DNA from: CAZUZD01 sp964624465
Lineage (GTDB): Bacteria > Planctomycetota > Planctomycetia > Isosphaerales > Isosphaeraceae
Direction: 5' to 3'
DNA: 13,128 nucleotides
Assembly (NCBI GenBank): GCA_964624465.1
Contig: CAZUZD010000167.1
Span: forward strand, 1 to 13,128
The notes under the pieces are model-generated. The model saw nothing but the letters and a program-made list of their open reading frames with translations, had not been told where the DNA came from and did no database searches. Position 1 is the first letter of the stretch. Every line of letters starts with the position of its first letter. This document shows, piece after piece, positions 1-6,220 of this stretch. The position numbers and the translations under genes are program-made.

Positions 1-2490
1 CGCCTCTCCGACCGCACGCCCCGACCCCTGCCCGGCGACCGGCCCGCGATCCCCGCCGCGACCGCCCCGCTGCCGACGCTGGGCGCCGCCGGGGTGGCCG
101 TCGTCGACGAGCTGGACAAGGTGCATCCCGTCACCGGCGCCCTGATCCCCGCGCAGCCCGAGGGGTACCTGGCGGCCAACCACCTCTGGGACGCCGCTCG
201 CCGCACGATCCGGCTGCACGCGGCCCGCAACGAGTTCGTGGCCTTCCAGGTCCTCGTGCGGGCCGACCGCCCCGGGGTGACGGCCACGCTCGCCTTCGAG
301 GGTCCGGCCGCCGGGCTCCGCACCGAATTCGGGCGGTACCGCGCGGTCGAGTCGAAGGCCGGGCCCCTGCCCGACCCGATCGTGCCGCTGGAGGGCCCGG
401 CCGATGACCCGGTGCCCGGCCGCACCGCGACGGCGCTGCACGCCGAGGTGTTCGTGCCGCACGACGCCCCCGCCGGCCCGCAGCGCGGCACGCTCACGCT
501 CCGCGACGGCGACGCGTCGCTCACGCTGCCGGTCGAGCTGACCGTGTGGGACTTCACCCTGCCCGACGGGCTCAGCTTCCTGCCCGAGCTGAACTGCTAC
601 GGCCTGCCCGACGACCAGGAGCGAGCTTACTACCGGCTGGCGCACCGGCACCGCACGGTGCTGAACCGCGTGCCGTACTTCCACAACGGTCGGGTGGCCG
701 ATGGGTTCGCGCCCCGAGTGGTCGGCGACCGGCTCGACTGGTCGGCCTGGGACCGCCGGTTCGGCCCCTTGCTCGACGGCACGGCCTTCGCCGACCTGCC
801 GCGCGCCGGCGTGCCGCTGGAGTGCTTCTACCTGCCGCTGTTCGAGAACTGGCCGCTGCCGATGGAGGGGAACTACAACGGCCGCTCCTGGGCCGACGAG
901 GCGTTCCCCGACCGCTACCGCGACGGCTTCGTCGCCATGGCCCGGCAGTTCGCCGAGCACCTCAACGCCCGCGACTTCGACCGGACCCTGTTCCACTTCT
1001 ATCTGAACGGCAAGACGAACTTCAAGGAAGGCGGCTGGTCGCGCGGCACGAGCCCGTGGCTGCTCGACGAGCCGGCGCACTGGCAGGACTACTGGGCCCT
1101 GCGCTACTTCGGCGCGGCGTTCCACGAGGGGATCAACGCCGCCCCCGGCCCGGCAAAGCTCCTGTTCCGCGCCGACATCTCCCGCCCGCAGTGGCGGCGC
1201 GATGCCCTCGACGGCCTGCTCGATTACCACGTCGTCGGCTCGGCCTTCCGCACCTACCGTCGGCGGGTGCTCGACGACCGGGAGCGCTCGGGCGAGCTGG
1301 TCGTCGAGTACGGCTCGACCGGTCCGATCGAGGGCTCGAACCTGCAACCGGTGGGCTGGTGCCTGGAGGCCTGGGCGCTCGGGACCGACGGCGTCTTGCC
1401 GTGGCAGACGGTCGGCTCTCCCGACTCCTGGCAGCGGGCCGACGAGCTGGCCCTGCTCTACCCCGGCCGCACGCCCGCCGAGGGCCCGATCCCCTCGGCG
1501 CGGCTCAAGGCGTACCGTCGCGGGCAGCAGGACGTGGAGTACCTGACGCTGCTGGCAAAGCTCGAAGGCGAGCCGCGCTGGGCGATCGGGCAGCAGGTGC
1601 GCGCCACGCTCGGCCTGGCCGGCCGCCGCGAGGGCACCGGCGTGGCCGCGGCCGAGGACGCCGGTCGGATCGACTACGGCACCCTGCGGCCCCAGGACCT
1701 CTGGGCCCTGCGGCTCCGCGTGGGCGCGGCCCTCTCGAAGGCCAGGCCCCGGCCCGAGCGGCAGGTCGTCGAGTTCCGCACCCCGAGGCGCGATCCCGGG
1801 GCCCTGCCCGACCGCCACGTCCCCGGCACCGGGCCCGTCGCCGTGACGACCGGTGCGGCCGCGCCGACCGCCCCGCGGACGACGGCCGTGATCGCCGGCC
1901 CCGGAAGCGTGCGCGACGCCCTGATCGACCCGACCCGGCCCGACACGCCGCTGGGGCGCCAGCCGCGCGACAACGCCCTGAGCCGCAACGCCCGGTCCAC
2001 CGCGCTGCTGCTCCGGTTCGACCTGGGCCCGCCGGACCCCGCACGCGCCGACGCGATCGAGTCGGCGGAGCTGTCCGTGTTCGTCTGGGACCCGAGCAAC
2101 GGCGGTCGCACCCGGATCGAGGCCCGGCCGCTGGCGACCGCGTGGGACGAGGCGACCGTCACCTGGGCCCGGCCCGCCGCCGGCCGCCGCTGGACGGGCG
2201 CGGGGTTCGCGCCGGAGCGCGACGCCGGCACCGCCCCGATGGGGGCCACGGCGATCGTCGAGCCCGAGGCCGGCGCCGACCTGGCGGATCCGCCGGTCGA
2301 GGTGCGGATCGACGTGACGGCCCTCGTGAAGGGCTGGCTGGCCGGCACCGAACCCAACCACGGCGTCGTGCTGGTGCCGGTGTCCGATCGCGCCGTCGAC
2401 GACGGCCAGTTTTCCCGGTTCCAGGTGTACGCCACCGAGTCGGACCGCGCCGACGCCCGGCCCCGGCTCACGATCCGCAGTCGTCGCTGA
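1..2490 (+). CDS. DUF4091 / glycoside-hydrolase-like protein with C-terminal DNRLRE domain (5' partial)
   Basis: The reading frame is open from the first base and ends with TGA at 2488-2490. The GTG at 94 lies inside continuous coding sequence, so the true start is probably left of the window. Counting from that GTG, residues 90-160 look like a beta-rich region ending in LTVWDF, followed by a TIM-barrel-like region rich in aromatic residues with an LLDEP motif near residue 325. The segment around residues 465-490 (RLKAYRRGQQDVEYLTLLAK) is typical of DUF4091, a domain found in GH123-like carbohydrate enzymes. The last 200 residues match a DNRLRE-type beta-sandwich: the ALLLRFDL strand, alternating hydrophobic strands and a TAWDEATVTW motif. 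DNRLRE domains are thought to bind carbohydrate in secreted proteins. A role in extracellular glycan breakdown is inferred. The substrate is unknown, and any signal peptide lies outside the window. Confidence 0.8.
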   Translation, partial: RLSDRTPRPLPGDRPAIPAATAPLPTLGAAGVAVVDELDKVHPVTGALIPAQPEGYLAANHLWDAARRTIRLHAARNEFVAFQVLVRADRPGVTATLAFEGPAAGLRTEFGRYRAVESKAGPLPDPIVPLEGPADDPVPGRTATALHAEVFVPHDAPAGPQRGTLTLRDGDASLTLPVELTVWDFTLPDGLSFLPELNCYGLPDDQERAYYRLAHRHRTVLNRVPYFHNGRVADGFAPRVVGDRLDWSAWDRRFGPLLDGTAFADLPRAGVPLECFYLPLFENWPLPMEGNYNGRSWADEAFPDRYRDGFVAMARQFAEHLNARDFDRTLFHFYLNGKTNFKEGGWSRGTSPWLLDEPAHWQDYWALRYFGAAFHEGINAAPGPAKLLFRADISRPQWRRDALDGLLDYHVVGSAFRTYRRRVLDDRERSGELVVEYGSTGPIEGSNLQPVGWCLEAWALGTDGVLPWQTVGSPDSWQRADELALLYPGRTPAEGPIPSARLKAYRRGQQDVEYLTLLAKLEGEPRWAIGQQVRATLGLAGRREGTGVAAAEDAGRIDYGTLRPQDLWALRLRVGAALSKARPRPERQVVEFRTPRRDPGALPDRHVPGTGPVAVTTGAAAPTAPRTTAVIAGPGSVRDALIDPTRPDTPLGRQPRDNALSRNARSTALLLRFDLGPPDPARADAIESAELSVFVWDPSNGGRTRIEARPLATAWDEATVTWARPAAGRRWTGAGFAPERDAGTAPMGATAIVEPEAGADLADPPVEVRIDVTALVKGWLAGTEPNHGVVLVPVSDRAVDDGQFSRFQVYATESDRADARPRLTIRSRR

Positions 2491-2609
2491 GTCGCGCCCG
2501 GCCCGACCGCTTGCCGGCGTGGGCTCCGGGGCGCACGATTGGCGGTGGTCGGGGCGCGGGCCGGCCGTCGTGAACCTGGACCCGCGCGGGGATCGGGGAG
2601 GCTGCGCTG

Positions 2610-3617
2610 ATGAAGGTGGTCGAGATCCAGGGCGGCTTCGGGCTCGAATCGTTGCGGCTGGCCGAGCGGCCCGTGCCGGAGCCGGGGCCCGGCCAGGTGC
2701 GGCTCGCGATGAAGGCGGTGAGCCTCAACTACCGCGACCTGATGCTGGCGCGCGGTCAGTACAACCCGAAGCTCGCCCTACCGCGCATCCCGGGGTCCGA
2801 CGGCGTGGGCGTGGTCGAGGCGATCGGGCCGGGCGTCAAGCGGGTGCAGGTCGGCGACCGGGTGGCCAGCACGTTCTTCCAGGGCTGGATCGACGGGCCC
2901 ATCACCCCGGCGAAGACGCACGATGCGCTCGGCGACCCGATCGACGGCGTGCTCGCCGAGCGGGTGGTGCTCGACCAGGAAGGGGTCATCCCCCTGCCGG
3001 CATACCTGACCGACGTCGAGGGTGCCACCCTGCCGTGCGCCGCGTTGACGGCCTGGAACGCGCTGTTCGAGGCGGCGGCCCTCCGGCCGGGCGAGACGGT
3101 GCTCACGCTCGGGACCGGCGGCGTGTCGCTGTTCGCGCTGCAGTTCGCCCGCATGGCCGGGGCCCGGGTGATCGTCACCTCCAGCAGCGACGCCAAGCTC
3201 GAGCGGGCGCGGGCGCTCGGGGCCTGGCAGACGGTCAATTACCGCAGCGATCCCGAGTGGCACAAGGCCGTGCGCGCGCTGACCGACGGCGTGGGCGTCG
3301 ACCACGTCATCGAGCTGGGCGGCGCCGGCACGCTCGACCAGTCGCAGGCGGCGGTGCGGGCCGGCGGCACCATCAGCCTGATCGGCGTGCTGGCCAGCGG
3401 CCCGGTGAGCCTGTTCCCGATCCTGATGAAGGCGATCCGCGTGCAGGGGATCTTCGTCGGCTCGCGGGCGATGTTCGCGGCCATGAATCGCGCCCTGGCC
3501 GAGCACCAGGTCCGGCCGGTGATCGACCGCGTGTTCCCGTTCGCCGAGTCGCGGGCCGCCTTCGAGCACCTCGCCGGCCAGTCGCACTTCGGGAAGGTGG
3601 CGATCAGCTTCGATTGA
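2610..3617 (+). CDS. Zinc-free medium-chain dehydrogenase/reductase (alcohol dehydrogenase / quinone oxidoreductase-like)
   Basis: This 335-residue protein has the MDR layout: an N-terminal GroES-like domain with SLNYRDLM at 38-45 and PGSDGVGVVEAIG at 61-73, then a Rossmann fold with a nucleotide-binding LGTGGVSLFALQFA at 167-180. The residues SSSDAK at 191-196 follow the second Rossmann strand, where NADP-preferring enzymes often carry small polar residues. The GHE zinc-site motif is replaced by GSD, and the four-Cys structural zinc lobe is absent, so this is a zinc-independent type. The ATG at 2610 has GGGGAG at 2595-2600, 9 nt upstream. The likely reaction is NAD(P)H-dependent reduction of a C=O or C=C bond, or alcohol oxidation; the substrate cannot be read from sequence. 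It lies 119 nt after the DUF4091 gene and 113 nt before the aldolase gene. Confidence 0.88.
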   Translation: MKVVEIQGGFGLESLRLAERPVPEPGPGQVRLAMKAVSLNYRDLMLARGQYNPKLALPRIPGSDGVGVVEAIGPGVKRVQVGDRVASTFFQGWIDGPITPAKTHDALGDPIDGVLAERVVLDQEGVIPLPAYLTDVEGATLPCAALTAWNALFEAAALRPGETVLTLGTGGVSLFALQFARMAGARVIVTSSSDAKLERARALGAWQTVNYRSDPEWHKAVRALTDGVGVDHVIELGGAGTLDQSQAAVRAGGTISLIGVLASGPVSLFPILMKAIRVQGIFVGSRAMFAAMNRALAEHQVRPVIDRVFPFAESRAAFEHLAGQSHFGKVAISFD

Positions 3618-3640
3618 TGGTATCTGTCACGGGTCCGGGT

Positions 3641-3665
3641 TCCGGACGCCACGGCGGCGTCCGGA
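3641..3665. terminator. Perfect 10-bp GC hairpin between the dehydrogenase and aldolase genes
   Basis: TCCGGACGCC at 3641-3650 and GGCGTCCGGA at 3656-3665 are exact reverse complements around a 5-nt loop (ACGGC). The hairpin begins 23 nt after the dehydrogenase stop codon and no T-run follows, so it is not a classic intrinsic terminator. It could slow RNA polymerase, protect the 3' end of the upstream mRNA or act in Rho-dependent termination. A third copy of the arm core, CCGGACGCC, occurs directly at 3661-3669. Confidence 0.45.
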
Positions 3666-3730
3666 CGCCGGGCCCCCGCTCCTCTCCCACCCGACCAACC
3701 GGCCCTCGGCCGCTGGGGATCTGAGCCCTC

Positions 3731-4528
3731 ATGAAGACGAATCCGGTCAAGCGTGCCCTCCGCGAGGGGCGTCCGCAGGTCGGCACCTGGCTGTCGCTGG
3801 GCAGCCCGTTCGCCGCGCGGTTCCTGGCCCGCACGGGGCTGCCCTGGCTCACGGCCGACCTGGAGCACTCGCACGCCGACATCGCCACCGCCGCGCTGAT
3901 GTTCGGCGCCGTGGCCGATGCCGGCTGCGTGCCGCTGGCGCGGGTGGCCACCGGCCGCCACGACCTGATCAAGACCGTGCTCGACAGCGGCGCCATGGGC
4001 ATCGTGGCCCCGATGGTCATGACCGCCGACGAGGCCCGGCACATCGTCGCCGCCACCAAGTACCCGCCCCAGGGCAACCGCTCCGTTGGCGGTGGCCTGC
4101 ACGCCATCAACTTCGGCGCCACCGCCGACGAGTACTACCGGAAGGCCAACGACGAGATCCTCGTCGTCATCCAGACCGAGCACATCGACGCCGTCGACCG
4201 CGCCGATGAGATCTACAGCGTCCCCGGCATCGACGCCGTCTTCGTCGGTCCCAACGACCTGGCCGCCACCATGCGCGACGCGCAGGGCAACCCGCCGTCG
4301 AAGGAGCTGTTCGAGGCCACGCTCACCCGGATCCGCGAGGCCTGTGCCCGGAACAAGGTCGCCAGCGGCCTGCACGTCACCAGCATCGCCGACGCCCAGC
4401 GCCGGATCGCCGAGGGCTGGCAGTTCATCGCCGTCGGCAGCGAGCTCAAATTCATGCTCGAAGGCGCCGCCGCCGTCGCGAAGGCCATCCACCCCGAGCT
4501 GGCGGCCGGCGAGCTGGCGAAGTACTGA
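3731..4528 (+). CDS. HpcH/HpaI family class II aldolase
   Basis: This 265-residue protein is nearly the length of E. coli HpaI (4-hydroxy-2-oxo-heptane-1,7-dioate aldolase). The family's functional residues are present one position later than in HpaI: catalytic His46 in ADLEH, Arg71 in LARVATGR, metal ligand Glu150 in IQTE and metal ligand Asp176 in VGPNDLA. The family makes or cleaves 2-keto-acid aldols using Mg2+ or Mn2+ in the cytoplasm. The loop after the PPQG turn reads NRSVGGG rather than the IRGVG-type sequence of HpaI and the rhamnonate enzyme RhmA, so the substrate may differ from those two. The ATG at 3731 has only a weak GGGGA at 3715-3719, 11 nt away. The neighbouring dehydrogenase may act on a related carbonyl compound, but that is inference. 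Confidence 0.93.
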   Translation: MKTNPVKRALREGRPQVGTWLSLGSPFAARFLARTGLPWLTADLEHSHADIATAALMFGAVADAGCVPLARVATGRHDLIKTVLDSGAMGIVAPMVMTADEARHIVAATKYPPQGNRSVGGGLHAINFGATADEYYRKANDEILVVIQTEHIDAVDRADEIYSVPGIDAVFVGPNDLAATMRDAQGNPPSKELFEATLTRIREACARNKVASGLHVTSIADAQRRIAEGWQFIAVGSELKFMLEGAAAVAKAIHPELAAGELAKY

Positions 4529-4539
4529 GTCGCCCCTGG

Positions 4540-4567
4540 GGCCCGCCGGCCGGGAGGGGCCGGGGCC
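4540..4567. terminator. GC-rich hairpin just after the aldolase gene
   Basis: CCGGCC at 4546-4551 pairs with GGCCGG at 4558-4563 around a 6-nt loop. The stem continues after a 2-nt bulge through GGCC at 4540-4543 and GGCC at 4564-4567. It starts 12 nt after the aldolase stop codon. No T-run follows, so a terminator role is possible but unproven. Confidence 0.35.
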
Positions 4568-4610
4568 TGACTCCTCGGCGGTGGCCGGCTCGCGTTGCGA
4601 CCGGTCCCCA

Positions 4611-4622
4611 CCGCCCGGGCGG
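4611..4622. repeat. 12-bp perfect palindrome in the aldolase / acyl-CoA dehydrogenase spacer
   Basis: CCGCCCGGGCGG is its own reverse complement. It lies 87 nt upstream of the acyl-CoA-dehydrogenase-like start. It could be an operator for a dimeric regulator, or chance in DNA this rich in G and C. No second copy was seen in the window. Confidence 0.3.
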
Positions 4623-4694
4623 CCCGGTCCGGCCCCCCGGGATCGAGCCGGGCGACACGCCGAGGGCCGGGACGCTCCAGCACACCAGCGATCC

Positions 4695-4702
4695 GGGGGG
4701 AA
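4695..4702 (+). promoter_or_regulatory. Ribosome binding site that fixes the acyl-CoA-dehydrogenase-like start
   Basis: GGGGGGAA ends 6 nt before ATG 4709. The upstream alternative TTG 4595 has no comparable site, and the residues it would add are Arg/Pro/Gly-rich without family similarity. Confidence 0.6.
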
Positions 4703-4708
4703 CTGCCG

Positions 4709-5770
4709 ATGTCGCACGACGCCTGGGCCGGGCGGGCCCGCCAGATCGCCGTCGAGTTCCTGGCGCCCCGGGCCGCCGACGCCGATCGGGCCTCGACGCC
4801 GCCGGTGGCGCAGATCCGCGAGCTGGCCGCGGCGGGCTTGCTCGGGCTGACGACGCCGACCTCCTACGGCGGCCTGGGTGCGACGTCGGCCGTGGTCCGC
4901 GAGTGCCTGGCGGCGGTGGCCTCGGGCTGCGGGGTGACGGCGTTCGTCTACTTCCAGCACCTGATCGCCTGCCGCCACATCGCCGGCGGCGCGAACGCGG
5001 ACCTGAAGGCCCGGACGCTTCCCGCGCTGGCCAGCGGCGACCGCTTCTGCTCGGTCGCCTTCTCGCACCTGCGGCGGTCCGGGCCGCCGCCGCTGCGGGT
5101 GCGGCCCGAGGGTGAGGACTGGATCTTCGACGGCACCGCGCCCTGGATGACCGGCTGGGGCCTGGCAGCGACGGTCCTGATGGCCGGCGTGCTGCCCGAT
5201 GGCCGCTCGGCCTGGGTCGTCGCCCCGCTGGCGGAGTCGGAGGCGCTGCGGGCCTCGCCGCCCATGCCCCTGTGCGCCATGAACGCCTCGGCCACGGTCG
5301 CGCTCACCCTGGACGGCTTCCGGGTCGGGCCCGAGTGCCAGGTCAAGACGATGACCCCGGCCGAGCTGGCGGCCGACACCGCCGGGGCGCACCTGTTCTT
5401 CACCGCGCTGTCGCTGGGCGCCACCCGGGGCGCCCTGGACCTCCTGCACGCCGGCCACCCCGCCGCCGCGGGCCGGCTGGAGCGCGCGCTGGCGCAGACC
5501 CGGGCCGCCGTCGAGCGCTGGGCGGCTGATCCCACGCCCGACACCGGCCCCGACGGCATCGTCGCCCTGCGGGCCCGCTGCATCGACCTGTCCCTGCGCG
5601 CCGCCCACGCCGCCGTCACCATCGCCGGCGGCGCCGCCAACGCCATCGACCACCCGGCCCAGCGCCTGCTCCGCGAGGCGATGGTGTACTCCCTGATCGC
5701 CCAGACCCCCGACCTGCGCGCTGCCGTCCTCGATTGCGACCTCCCCATCGGCGCCACCGACCGGACCTGA
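4709..5770 (+). CDS. Acyl-CoA dehydrogenase-like flavoprotein, short and atypical
   Basis: This 353-residue protein resembles acyl-CoA dehydrogenases, which are usually about 380 residues. An N-terminal helical region contains IRELAAAGLLGL and the conserved PTSYGGLG at 50-57. A middle beta domain carries APWMTGWGLA at 144-153, in the place of the usual WITNG segment. A C-terminal helical bundle carries LSLGATRGALDLL near 235-246. The family dehydrogenates acyl-CoA with FAD. The usual YEGT-type motif with the catalytic Glu near the C-terminus is not seen; the equivalent stretch reads MVYSLIAQT at 325-333. The flavin-contacting TEP segment is replaced by FSHLRR at 118-123. It may act on a different substrate, be a flavin monooxygenase relative, or be inactive. 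I chose ATG 4709 because GGGGGGAA at 4695-4702 lies just upstream and the upstream in-frame extension from TTG 4595 looks non-coding. Confidence 0.8.
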   Translation: MSHDAWAGRARQIAVEFLAPRAADADRASTPPVAQIRELAAAGLLGLTTPTSYGGLGATSAVVRECLAAVASGCGVTAFVYFQHLIACRHIAGGANADLKARTLPALASGDRFCSVAFSHLRRSGPPPLRVRPEGEDWIFDGTAPWMTGWGLAATVLMAGVLPDGRSAWVVAPLAESEALRASPPMPLCAMNASATVALTLDGFRVGPECQVKTMTPAELAADTAGAHLFFTALSLGATRGALDLLHAGHPAAAGRLERALAQTRAAVERWAADPTPDTGPDGIVALRARCIDLSLRAAHAAVTIAGGAANAIDHPAQRLLREAMVYSLIAQTPDLRAAVLDCDLPIGATDRT

Positions 5771-5814
5771 CTCCCGGCGCAGCTTCGCTCTGCCCCGCGG
5801 CCAGACTCTCCGTT

Positions 5815-5945
5815 TCGTAGGGCGGATCAGCGGAGCGTCATCCGCCGGGACGGGTCGGAAGCCTCGATCCGAACCAGCCCGATCGTCGAATCCACCGCCC
5901 CGCTTCGCGCCCGGCGGATGACGCTGGCGCTGATCCGCCCTACGA
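5815..5945. repeat. REPIN/BIME-like element: two inverted hairpin arms around a 60-nt spacer
   Basis: The left arm (5815-5849, 35 nt) and the reverse complement of the right arm (5910-5945, 36 nt) share the first 18 bases (TCGTAGGGCGGATCAGCG) and the last 16 (AGCGTCATCCGCCGGG). They differ only by G versus CC between these blocks. Each arm is also a small hairpin: GGCGGAT pairs with ATCCGCC at 5821-5827/5840-5846 and at 5913-5919/5933-5939. Paired REP hairpins in inverted orientation define REPIN/BIME elements, which are moved by RAYT (TnpA-REP) enzymes encoded elsewhere. As RNA, the element would form one long hairpin and could end transcription from either side. No target-site duplication is obvious. 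Confidence 0.75.
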
Positions 5946-6032
5946 GAGCAGTGGCGTGGCCGCGACGACGACTCGCATGCCTCGACCGCCGGGCTCCACC
6001 GCCGGTACCCGGGCACTCGGAATTCGACGATC

Positions 6033-6044
6033 CGGAGGCCTCCG
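6033..6044. repeat. 12-bp perfect palindrome
   Basis: CGGAGGCCTCCG is self-complementary. It lies in the convergent spacer, where an operator for either neighbour would be unexpected, so it is more likely structural or chance. Confidence 0.3.
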
Positions 6045-6140
6045 TCACGTGGCCACGCTCCGCTCAGGCCACGGCACACCGATCAGGGAGCCATCCAGGT
6101 CGTCTGCCGCCGACGAAAGCTCCGTCCGCCGCGTGCGCCG

Positions 6141-6176
6141 TGTCGCGTGGTCTGGCGGAGATTGACCACGCCGACA
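6141..6176 (-). terminator. Hairpin downstream of the anti-sigma gene
   Basis: TGTCGCGTGGTC at 6141-6152 pairs with GACCACGCCGACA at 6164-6176. This gives 12 base pairs with one bulged base and an 11-nt loop. It lies 45 nt past the anti-sigma stop codon on the minus strand, a sensible place for the 3' end of the sigma/anti-sigma transcript. It has no T-tract, so intrinsic termination is uncertain. Confidence 0.4.
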
Positions 6177-6207
6177 CGTCCAGGGCGAGCGTCGCGTGGC
6201 CAGGCGG
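6142..6207. repeat. 17-nt imperfect direct repeat
   Basis: GTCGCGTGGTCTGGCGG at 6142-6158 and GTCGCGTGGCCAGGCGG at 6191-6207 differ at two positions and are offset by 49 nt. The first copy overlaps the left arm of the hairpin at 6141-6176. The function is unknown. Confidence 0.4.
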
Positions 6208-6220
6208 TGCGCTCGAGACC

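Larger units (their letters stand above)
5771..6220. other. Gene-free convergent spacer rich in inverted repeats
   Basis: These 450 nt separate the convergent ends of the acyl-CoA-dehydrogenase-like gene (plus) and the anti-sigma gene (minus). I see no credible gene: the short open frames here have no family similarity and no ribosome binding site. The region is less uniformly G/C in a three-base rhythm than its neighbours. It holds the inverted arm pair at 5815-5945, a palindrome at 6033-6044, short inverted arms at 6048-6054 and 6067-6073 (CGTGGCC and GGCCACG), a hairpin at 6141-6176 and a 17-nt imperfect direct repeat. Confidence 0.7.

Noticed and set aside
546..2573. A long plus-strand frame within the DUF4091 gene.
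   Set aside because: The product is low-complexity Arg/Pro/Ala and the other frame has clear domain motifs.
4595..4708. An N-terminal extension of the acyl-CoA-dehydrogenase-like protein from TTG.
   Set aside because: The added residues are Arg/Pro/Gly-rich, have no ribosome binding site and cover a spacer with palindromes; ATG 4709 has a strong site.
5827..6048. A small minus-strand frame in the convergent spacer.
   Set aside because: It runs through the right arm and most of the left arm of the inverted repeat, has no ribosome binding site and encodes an Arg/Ser-rich peptide.
3239..6079. A minus-strand frame of about 2.8 kb without stops, opposite the dehydrogenase, aldolase and acyl-CoA-dehydrogenase-like genes.
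   Set aside because: Its product is Arg/Gly/Ala-rich with no domain motifs, and it lies antisense to three well-supported genes. Long open antisense frames are expected at this GC content.
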